29,154 bases of DNA, taken from the IMG/VR virus record IMGVR_UViG_3300049846_000426, positions 1 through 29,154 of that record. One strand, written 5' to 3'. Each line of letters starts with the position of its first letter. Positions within the stretch are counted from its first letter, which is position 1. This DNA is from a virus. The notes under the pieces were generated by a model. It saw only the letters and a list, made by a program, of their open reading frames with translations, did no database searches and was not told the origin of the DNA. A program made the translations under genes and the position numbers. Positions 1 through 6,275 of the stretch are shown piece after piece.

Positions 1-35
1 GGCTGTGACTGCATGCGACGTGGTGGATGGCTCAC
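1..35 (-). CDS. Start of a further minus-strand gene (partial)
   Basis: The frame opens with a GTG at 35 that overlaps the TGA of the lipoprotein gene as GTGA and stays open to the window edge. Only about 11 codons are visible, with an alternative ATG at 14, so no function can be given. The call rests on the GTGA/ATGA overlaps used at most gene junctions here. It could be a chance open frame. Confidence 0.35.
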   Translation of the reverse strand, partial: MSHPPRRMQSQ

Positions 36-334
36 GGCGACGCCTCGCATGCGCAGCCGTTGCGAGCGTTGCAGCCGCGGCCCTCGGGCGGGCATGCGTA
101 GCGGCAGCCGGTGAGCGCGGGCCAGAGCCGCTCGCTCGGTTCGATCGGGTGGCAGGTCGCGCCGACCATTGCCTCGAGCTCGGCAACCGGGCCCGCGTAG
201 CACCACTCGTCAGGCTCGGCCGGGCAGACGTAGACCGTCCCCGCCTCGCCCCACGTGGGCCACGGAGGCCAGGCGTCGCCGTCTGAGTCGGCGTCGCACG
301 CCGCCAGCGCCACGAACAGAGCCGCCCTGAGCAT
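32..334 (-). CDS. Small Cys-rich predicted lipoprotein
   Basis: This 100-aa protein begins with a short n-region, a hydrophobic stretch and a lipobox (ALAAC, Cys13), so it is probably lipidated and anchored in the envelope. The mature part is Trp/Pro-rich at first (WPPWPTW) and has about seven further cysteines, suggesting a disulfide-bonded extracytoplasmic domain. It follows the tail-tip genes and begins 26 nt after a copy of the recurrent promoter-like motif, with no Shine-Dalgarno sequence. Phage lipoproteins often act in superinfection exclusion or as outer-membrane spanins; neither role can be assigned from sequence. An earlier ATG (341-339) is out of frame. Confidence 0.75.
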   Translation of the reverse strand: MLRAALFVALAACDADSDGDAWPPWPTWGEAGTVYVCPAEPDEWCYAGPVAELEAMVGATCHPIEPSERLWPALTGCRYACPPEGRGCNARNGCACEASP

Positions 335-373
335 AAGGCATGGTCGCCGGGGCGCCCGGCCGGGTCGATTTCG
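335..373 (-). promoter_or_regulatory. Recurrent promoter-like motif, copy 1
   Basis: CGAAATCGACCCG reads on the minus strand from 373 to 361, six nt after the stop of the tail-tip gene and 26 nt before the lipoprotein ATG. The surroundings form a near-palindrome (CCGGGcCGAAATCGaCCCGG). The downstream GCACCGT block is poorly conserved here. It is inferred to start a separate transcription unit. Confidence 0.6.
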
Positions 374-379
374 GCCCGG

Positions 380-1849
380 CTACCCTAGGTCCACGATGCC
401 GCCGACGCGCCCGGTATCGATGGCAGATGGTGGCTCCGGGACGCGTCCGCGCCACACGTAGTTGACGTCGCTCAACAGGTCCAGCGCGATCCGGCCGTCG
501 GTGAGCGTGCCGCGATCGACGGCAGCGACACGGAAGACAAGCCCGGAGATGTCGGGCGTGGACCACGTCACCTTCACAGCATCGCCGGGGTTCACGCGGA
601 TGAAGGACCGATCGACGATCGCGCGGCACTTGATCTGTGGCCTGGACTTCCACGCGAGCTCGCGCGCGGCGATCCGGTTCGCCAGTGACGTCACGTGAAC
701 GCCGGGCATCTGCACGTAGTCCTCGTCGGATACGTTCTGGCCGTAGCTGTTCGCGGGGTTCTGTACGGTCACGCTGTTGTCCTGGTAGTCGTTGTCGCGA
801 TCGGTGTAGCCGAGCCGGACGCGGTTGACGACGCTCCAACCGCCGATCGAGAAGTTGACGAGGTCGACCGCGTTGTCCCTTGTGATGTGCGGGATTGTCG
901 CTGTGTTGTAGTCCGCGCGGATGAGCTTGAGCTTCAGCGTTCCCGCCGAGTCGTCGAAGTAGAGGACGCCGTCGATCTGGCGAAGGATCTCTTGAATGAA
1001 ATCCTTGGCCGTCTTGGTTCCCTCCACGGAGCGCGAGTAGCCGTGGCTCTCGTTGTAGAGCGTGGTGGCAGCGTCCGAGAACGACGTCGAGTCGATGTAG
1101 CTCGTCGAGATCCCGAGCTTGCCGAAGCTGCATTTCAGGACATCCCAGAGCACGTTCACGGGATTGCTGTCGTCGCCGATCCGCGCGTAGGTGCCGACCG
1201 CGGGATAGCCGTTGGTGTCCTGGTAGCTCGAGGCCTCGAAGCTGTAGGCCGGGACGCTCGGACCGCCGCCGATGATCCATTGGCCTCCAGAGTTGTAGAG
1301 CGCGATCGAGATGTACTTCCGAAACGCCGGAATCTCGGTTCCGCCGATCAGCGTCCCCAACTGCCCGGCCGCGGGGTCCTGCGCGTTGTTTCCGTCGTAG
1401 TAGATCGCGCGCCCGCCGATCTGTCCCTGCTCGCCACTCGATGAGGCTGAGAGCTCGGCGATGACTTCGACCTCCTTGTCCTCGGTCCACGGGAACGCCT
1501 TGTTGTCGCCGATCCACATGCCGTGTGTGGCGCTCGTCCCGGCGCCGTCGTCCATGCCGATGCCGACGACGAAGAACATATCCATCCGATAGAACTTCAC
1601 GCCGCTGGCCCAGCCGTTGACCACGTCGCCCGTGTCGATCGCTGGCGTTCCGTTCCACGCTAGGATCGGCGTGCGTACACGACACTTGCCGTAGATGAGC
1701 GGGATGCGCGCGCCCTCCTCGGCGAGAGGGATGCCGACCTCCTGTGGTTCGATCTTTCCCTTCGGAGGCTCGTAGAACCAACGGTGATAGACGAAGTCGC
1801 CGAGCTGATACAGCGCGCCCGCGATCGCTGCAATGGTTACCGGATCCAT
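380..1849 (-). CDS. Tail tip / baseplate hub-associated protein (phage-tail_3-like)
   Basis: The 489-aa product is probably a tail-tip component resembling the C-terminal part of lambda gpJ-like or gene-transfer-agent tail-tip proteins. Evidence is the N-terminal hydrophobic segment followed by a lead-in with IPLIYGKCRV (about residues 49-58), the central stretch with GTKTAKDFIQEILRQIDG, and a C-terminal stretch with NPGDAVKVTW and a later FRVAAVDRG, typical of that family. It would sit at the distal end of the tail and help in host contact or DNA entry. The ATG at 1849 overlaps the TAA of the hub gene (TAATG), so the two are translationally coupled. It closes a long tail-tip operon, and a new promoter-like motif follows. 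Confidence 0.7.
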   Translation of the reverse strand: MDPVTIAAIAGALYQLGDFVYHRWFYEPPKGKIEPQEVGIPLAEEGARIPLIYGKCRVRTPILAWNGTPAIDTGDVVNGWASGVKFYRMDMFFVVGIGMDDGAGTSATHGMWIGDNKAFPWTEDKEVEVIAELSASSSGEQGQIGGRAIYYDGNNAQDPAAGQLGTLIGGTEIPAFRKYISIALYNSGGQWIIGGGPSVPAYSFEASSYQDTNGYPAVGTYARIGDDSNPVNVLWDVLKCSFGKLGISTSYIDSTSFSDAATTLYNESHGYSRSVEGTKTAKDFIQEILRQIDGVLYFDDSAGTLKLKLIRADYNTATIPHITRDNAVDLVNFSIGGWSVVNRVRLGYTDRDNDYQDNSVTVQNPANSYGQNVSDEDYVQMPGVHVTSLANRIAARELAWKSRPQIKCRAIVDRSFIRVNPGDAVKVTWSTPDISGLVFRVAAVDRGTLTDGRIALDLLSDVNYVWRGRVPEPPSAIDTGRVGGIVDLG

Positions 1850-2736
1850 TAGGTTTGCCCCAGGACGCCCCAGCCGGCCGGCGTAAACGGGTTCTTCTTC
1901 GGCAGCTGCGGCAGACCGCCGAACGCTTCTTTGTTGTCGAACTTGTCATTGCACGTCGTGATGTCGAGCGGGCATCCCGCGTAGACCTCGACGGAGTCGC
2001 CGATCGCAAGCCCGACGATCGGCGCCTGGAGCTGCAGGTCTGCGACCGTGCTCACTCCGGGACCGAGGTCCGTTTGCTTGTACACGGTCATGCGCTCGCC
2101 CGTCGTGACGTGTAGCAGCTCGCCTTCCTCGGCCCAGTCAGAGCGCAGCGGATCCGATGCCGTGATCGTCGAGAGATCGACGCGCACGTCGCGACCGTTG
2201 ACATAGAGCACTGTGGTCGTGACCTTGTGCGGTAGACCGCTCGGGCCGCTTCCCGTGCGCGATACGCCACAGTTGCTATCGAACACAAAGAACGGGCACG
2301 CGCGCGACGCGGTGAACGCGGGAATCGGGCGAAGCATCCACTGGCCAGCGCGCGACGGAATGCGAAAGCTCGCGACGCGCCCCTCACAACTCATGCTCGA
2401 GATCTCGCCGCCCCATATCTGCTCGGTGATTCCGCCGTTCTGCCGGTAGATGGTGACCGCGATCTTCTTCGGTGGGGTCCCGTATTTCGTATAGCGGCGT
2501 GCGAGCGCGTGATCGATCGGCAGCGTGAGAACGCAGTCCTCTTCCTTGTCGGGCATCGTCACGGTAACCGGTCCTCGCTCGATCGGGATCGCGGTGTACG
2601 TGTTGCCGCCGTACACGATGTCACGCACAGACGAGGTGTGACGGTACACGGTCACGCCGTCATTGATCGAGATGCTGACGAGCTCGCGCGGCTGCGAGTC
2701 CTCGACGCTCGCCTCTGCGGTGTCGTACGCGGTCAC
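1849..2736 (-). CDS. Tail hub protein, BR0599 / DUF2163-like, probable Fe-S binding
   Basis: This 295-aa protein matches the BR0599/DUF2163 hub family found in siphovirus and gene-transfer-agent tail tips. Its C-terminus has the family signature: GCPLDITTCNDKFDN, then a Gly/Pro-rich LPQLPKKNPF. Cys147, Cys156, Cys255 and Cys262 are the four positions expected to bind a [4Fe-4S] cluster, as known for lambda gpL-type hubs; the cluster here is inferred. I chose the GTG at 2736 because it overlaps the TGA of the upstream gene as GTGA. A TTG at 2772 in the same frame would add 12 residues. It lies between two other tail-tip genes and overlaps both. Confidence 0.8.
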   Translation of the reverse strand: MTAYDTAEASVEDSQPRELVSISINDGVTVYRHTSSVRDIVYGGNTYTAIPIERGPVTVTMPDKEEDCVLTLPIDHALARRYTKYGTPPKKIAVTIYRQNGGITEQIWGGEISSMSCEGRVASFRIPSRAGQWMLRPIPAFTASRACPFFVFDSNCGVSRTGSGPSGLPHKVTTTVLYVNGRDVRVDLSTITASDPLRSDWAEEGELLHVTTGERMTVYKQTDLGPGVSTVADLQLQAPIVGLAIGDSVEVYAGCPLDITTCNDKFDNKEAFGGLPQLPKKNPFTPAGWGVLGQT

Positions 2737-4298
2737 CGCTGAACCGCCGTGGCTGTGGTCTGGATCTGCCAACCGTGCTGATCGAACGTCACGGGAAAGT
2801 CACTGCCCGCGAACCGACACAGCTCGAGCCACGACACGCGATCGACACTACTCGTGGCGAGCGTCGTTCCGATCGTCAGCGTCCACGTTCCATCTCCGTT
2901 GTCTACCCCGGTCGTGATCTCCGCGCGCGTGACCGTGCCCGAGGACTCGACGACCTCGACGTGTTGACGCTGCGACGGGTACCACGCCCCGACGTCTCCC
3001 TCGACGGTGATCGTATTCGTCGCCTTGCTGACGAACGGCAGATCGTCGCGATGCGTAGACAGCCAGAACGCCTTCTGTCCGCCGAGCACGGTCGCGAGGA
3101 ACAACTTCAGCCACTGGAATTCCAGGCCCAGTGTGCCGTGCGCCTGGACCGCTCGCCCCCAGTCGGCCATATCTGCCGAGCCGATCGAGTACGGGATACC
3201 TCCGTAGTCAAGGATCTCGGTGAGCGCGTGGATCGAGTCGGTGATCGTCGATTCGTTGTCGAGCGGCTGATCCCACACGGGATGTGATGCGTACGTGGTC
3301 ACGCTGGCGCCGGTCCCGACCGGGCCTGCCGTGTCGCCGCCGCTGAGTGCGGTCAACGCGACCTCGTCGGACCCGCCAAGCGTGCCGGTCCCGTACGTGC
3401 CCGTCGGCGCCACGAGCGTGCTGGTCAGCAGCGCTGCGTACAGATCCTCGACCGTCGAGAAGCCTGGGTAGAAGTGGAAGATCACCGAGCCGCCGGTTTC
3501 TTCGAGGAGGTAGCCGAAGTCCGCGCTGTCGCCGACCATCTGAAACGATGGCGCGCTGCCCTCGGTGCGCGCGGTCACGGTCGCCGAGTTGAGGCCGGTC
3601 GCCGCCGTCAGCGGGCCCAGGTCGAGCGACGCCAGAGTCATTGCGAAGTCACACCGCGCCGCCCGAGCTCGAAGCTCCCACCGCTCCGCGTTGGTCGGGT
3701 AGCGAGGCATCGCTTGCTCGGGTTCGAGGTAGATCGGGACCGCCGGCATGATGATCGCTCCGATCGCGCCAGCAACGCCGGGCGCAGCATCGAGCACGAT
3801 CGTCTGAGACGTCGTCGACTGGATCACGCCGTCGGCTTGCTCGATGATCTCCGGGTTCTCCGGGTCGATCCACATGGTGATCACGCGCTGCCCTGGGTTC
3901 ATCCAGTCACTCGCCGTCGTGTCCTCGACGTAGACCGTGGTTCCCGACGAGGCCAGCCGCATGCTCATTCCCTCGTGAGGCAGGCCGAGCAGGAACGCCT
4001 GCCCCGATGCAGCGTAGCGCGCGAGCGAGTTGCGAGCCGCGACGGCCTGGTCACCGAACAGCAGCACGCTACCGTCGTAGGACTCCTTGGCCGCGTCGTT
4101 CCTCGAGATGCGCTGCTCCTTGCCAGAGCGCGTCTTGATGACGTCGGTAGGCCAGCGATAGGTGACCGTGTAGCCGTTCTCCAGCGCGAGCGCGAACGTG
4201 GCAACGCCTCCCGGCGACGTGCCGGGGATGCCGGTGGCATCGTCCTCGCCGAGCCAATCGGCCACCCAATCGATGAGCGCGCCGCCGAGCCAATTCAT
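2733..4298 (-). CDS. Distal tail / tail-tip structural protein
   Basis: The product has 521 residues. The N-terminal half contains a segment (about residues 50-70, including TDVIKTRSGKEQR) of the kind seen in distal-tail-like proteins that precede BR0599 hubs. The C-terminal part is rich in beta strands. It is therefore probably part of the ring or extended tip joining the tail tube to the hub, but I cannot name a precise family. The ATG overlaps the preceding stop (ATGA) and the end overlaps the hub start (GTGA), placing it in one coupled operon with 4295-5092, the hub and the tip protein. Confidence 0.6.
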   Translation of the reverse strand: MNWLGGALIDWVADWLGEDDATGIPGTSPGGVATFALALENGYTVTYRWPTDVIKTRSGKEQRISRNDAAKESYDGSVLLFGDQAVAARNSLARYAASGQAFLLGLPHEGMSMRLASSGTTVYVEDTTASDWMNPGQRVITMWIDPENPEIIEQADGVIQSTTSQTIVLDAAPGVAGAIGAIIMPAVPIYLEPEQAMPRYPTNAERWELRARAARCDFAMTLASLDLGPLTAATGLNSATVTARTEGSAPSFQMVGDSADFGYLLEETGGSVIFHFYPGFSTVEDLYAALLTSTLVAPTGTYGTGTLGGSDEVALTALSGGDTAGPVGTGASVTTYASHPVWDQPLDNESTITDSIHALTEILDYGGIPYSIGSADMADWGRAVQAHGTLGLEFQWLKLFLATVLGGQKAFWLSTHRDDLPFVSKATNTITVEGDVGAWYPSQRQHVEVVESSGTVTRAEITTGVDNGDGTWTLTIGTTLATSSVDRVSWLELCRFAGSDFPVTFDQHGWQIQTTATAVQR

Positions 4299-5092
4299 GT
4301 CGGATCGTCAACCACCGCGGTAATGCGACCCGACGCGGTCACGGTGCCGTGGTGGCTGTCCTTGCTGTCGGCCAGGTCGCGGAACACGTAGTCGTTGCCG
4401 CTAACGCTGAACTTCGCGACGAGTGAACGCATGACGAGGCGCAAGGCGTCATCGCGCGTGGTACTGCCCTCGATCACATAGTCGCCGTAGCCCTCGGTCG
4501 CGATCGCCACCGTGCTCTGCGCGGTGTAGGTCGCGTGACCGAGTACCGCGACGTAGATCTCTGCGGCGTCGTAATTCGTCTCGGCCTGCGTCGCGGTGTA
4601 GTTGAACCATCCGTCGATGCCGCGCTGCGTACTGGCGGTGTCGACGAGCGTGTGCGTGCCCGAGCCCGCGCCGGTTAGGTCGATCTCGGTTCCGGCGTAC
4701 GCGTTCGCCAGCGAGGTCGCGAGGCTGATGCTGTTGGCGTTCACGGCGATCACGTAGTAGTCCGTCGCCGTCGCCAGGCCGGTCGGCAGCGTGCCCGAGG
4801 TCGTGAAGCGGATCGGCCCGTCGCCGGTCTCGAGCCCGTGCGCGGTCAGGTCGAGCTCGTTGTCGGTGAGGTCGACGGCCTCGACGGTGTCGTCTGCCAC
4901 GACGAGCGCGCGGCGTCGGTTCGTGATCGTACCTGCCGCCAGAACGTAGTCGTTGCCGTCCTGGGTGATGTAGACGTAGCCGGTGAAGTCCTGACCCCGA
5001 CCGGCGATCGATGTGCCGTCCGCCGCCTGGACATAGAGCGCCACGCGCCGCAGGGACGCAGTGGGTTGGTTCTTCTGCCAGACGGCGGACAT
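4295..5092 (-). CDS. Tail-associated structural protein with an inserted beta-domain
   Basis: This 265-aa protein has an N-terminal part (residues 1-75), then a module of about 85 residues marked by LTAHGLETGDGP and TATDYYVIAVNANS, then a C-terminal part. That module recurs in many unrelated phage structural proteins and looks like a portable beta-domain. The C-terminal end, with TTRDDALRLVMRSLVAKF, resembles small virion proteins encoded near tail tips. A structural role is inferred from its place directly before the distal-tail-like gene, with which it shares an ATGA overlap. No enzyme motif is visible. It starts two nt after the stop of the Pro-rich lipoprotein gene. Confidence 0.55.
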   Translation of the reverse strand: MSAVWQKNQPTASLRRVALYVQAADGTSIAGRGQDFTGYVYITQDGNDYVLAAGTITNRRRALVVADDTVEAVDLTDNELDLTAHGLETGDGPIRFTTSGTLPTGLATATDYYVIAVNANSISLATSLANAYAGTEIDLTGAGSGTHTLVDTASTQRGIDGWFNYTATQAETNYDAAEIYVAVLGHATYTAQSTVAIATEGYGDYVIEGSTTRDDALRLVMRSLVAKFSVSGNDYVFRDLADSKDSHHGTVTASGRITAVVDDPT

Positions 5093-5094
5093 GG

Positions 5095-5439
5095 CTACTT
5101 CTTCGCCTTCTTGGGTTCAGCCGGCGCGGTCGGGGCCGGGGGCGTCTGCCGGATCACGATCGCGTCGGTGCACACGACGCCAGGCGAGCCGACGCCGTAG
5201 CCGCAGTGAAGGAGCGTTTGCCCGAGCGTCACCATCGCGGTGTGCGCATGCGCCTCGCCTGCATCGGTGAGGTAAGGGACGCAGGTCGCCTTGTCGTTTA
5301 CGCCCTTGAAGGCTTCGCACACGAGGTTCTTCGGGGGTGGCGCTGGGGGGGCGACGACGACCGGGGCCGGGGCGGGCGCTGGCTTGGCGTCAGACGACGA
5401 GCAAGCGGTGAACAGAACGAGGGCGAGAATCGAACGCAT
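5095..5439 (-). CDS. Proline-rich predicted lipoprotein
   Basis: The 114-aa product has a lipoprotein signal (MRSILALVLFTAC, lipobox LFTAC, Cys13), then an Ala/Pro linker of about 25 residues and a small domain with four cysteines, ending in a Pro/Lys tail. I chose the ATG at 5439 because AGGAGA lies just upstream. An ATG at 5457, overlapping the previous stop as ATGA, would add six residues including two Arg and is also plausible. The Pro-rich lipoprotein form recalls Rz1 outer-membrane spanins, but no partner inner-membrane spanin or lysis gene is next to it. It lies directly after a metalloprotease-like lipoprotein gene, and the two may act together at the envelope. Confidence 0.65.
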   Translation of the reverse strand: MRSILALVLFTACSSSDAKPAPAPAPVVVAPPAPPPKNLVCEAFKGVNDKATCVPYLTDAGEAHAHTAMVTLGQTLLHCGYGVGSPGVVCTDAIVIRQTPPAPTAPAEPKKAKK

Positions 5440-5453
5440 GTATCTCCTGGTGG

Positions 5454-5957
5454 TCATTTGCAGCCTCTGTGAATCGCTCCGCAGGCAAGCGCCCGATCTT
5501 GTGCGGACAGGTCACTCATCGACCCGCCGCTGAGCATCACGCCGTAACTGCGTACGTGCTTGGACGTGTTGAGAAGGATGTGTCCGGCTTCGTGAGCGAT
5601 GACGTGCGCCAGCTCCTTGCCGTGGATGTTCGCGTCGACTGTGATCGTATCGGTCACACGGTCGCTCGCGCCGCGCATCCCTTCAGACATGAGGCACGGT
5701 TCCTTGCGCAGCCCAAGGACGAGCGCGCAATGAATGAGCCCGCGCGCGGCCCAGTCGTTGGGGCATGCGGGGAGCGCCGTCTCCTGTTCGACCTCGGTGA
5801 TGAATCCGAGCTGCCGCCACGCTGCGAGACCTTCTGCGACGCTGCGGATGTCGTCGTGGCTCCACTCCCCGGGCTCATACATGCGCACGATCGCCGTGGG
5901 GCCACGCGGACGCGCGGCGCATGCAGCGAACAGTGCGAGAGCAAGAATCAAGCGCAT
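5454..5957 (-). CDS. Predicted lipoprotein zinc metalloprotease (HEAGH)
   Basis: The 167-aa protein combines a lipobox (LFAAC, Cys13) with a zinc-protease signature: H122-E-A-G-H126 inside a hydrophobic helix, followed by His134 and a Met-containing turn (GVMLSGGSMSDLSAQD, residues 139-154). This pattern resembles metzincin/matrixin-type peptidases, where a third His and a Met-turn follow HExxH, but the third-ligand spacing here (HExxH plus eight) is not the classic one. Five further cysteines suggest disulfides. It would act outside the cytoplasm, on the virion or envelope. It sits in the operon after the secreted fibre-like gene and before a second lipoprotein. The substrate is unknown. An archaemetzincin-like or degenerate protease is the main alternative. 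Confidence 0.7.
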   Translation of the reverse strand: MRLILALALFAACAARPRGPTAIVRMYEPGEWSHDDIRSVAEGLAAWRQLGFITEVEQETALPACPNDWAARGLIHCALVLGLRKEPCLMSEGMRGASDRVTDTITVDANIHGKELAHVIAHEAGHILLNTSKHVRSYGVMLSGGSMSDLSAQDRALACGAIHRGCK

Positions 5958-5961
5958 GAGA

Positions 5962-6258
5962 TCACCGCACGCTCCACGTGCCCGGCTGACCGGGCCGTGC
6001 AGTCGGGTCGACGCGCGAGCCCTTGCGTGTGTCGGGTGCGGCTGGACCCTTCGCGACTCCGCGCACGACGAGGCTGTTAGCGCCAAACTCCCACGCCTCG
6101 CCGAGCACGTACAGGTCGAGCACGTCGGTCGTGGTCTCGGCGATGACGATCGCGGGTAGTGTCAGGTATCCGATCTGCGGGCGCCAAATGCCGTCCTGTT
6201 CCAAGACGTCCACAAGACGAGCGATGGTGTAGTCAACGATGTCTCCGCGAACGGCCAT
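5962..6258 (-). CDS. Small hypothetical protein in tail operon
   Basis: The 98-aa product is not recognised. The first 70 residues look like a compact alpha/beta fold (GDIVDYTIARLVDVLEQDG, then a beta-rich stretch). The C-terminal 25 residues are basic and rich in Pro and Gly, probably disordered. I chose the ATG at 6258 because AAAGGAAA lies at normal distance upstream; a much longer in-frame extension runs antiparallel to the fibre gene and is not supported. It lies between the secreted fibre and the metalloprotease, all in one direction. Confidence 0.6.
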   Translation of the reverse strand: MAVRGDIVDYTIARLVDVLEQDGIWRPQIGYLTLPAIVIAETTTDVLDLYVLGEAWEFGANSLVVRGVAKGPAAPDTRKGSRVDPTARPGQPGTWSVR

Positions 6259-6275
6259 TGGTTTTCCTTTTCTGA

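Noticed and set aside
210-2009. 599-codon open frame on the minus strand
   Set aside because: It overlaps the tail-tip and hub genes in another frame, and its product is a low-complexity Arg-rich sequence typical of shadow frames in GC-rich DNA.
3861-3873. Motif-like CGGGTCGATCCAC
   Set aside because: It lies deep in the coding region of a tail protein, lacks the A/T run, and has no start codon about 28 nt away.
5095-5439. Rz1-type outer-membrane spanin
   Set aside because: The Pro-rich lipoprotein form fits, but the product is long, has four cysteines, and no inner-membrane spanin, holin or endolysin gene is nearby.
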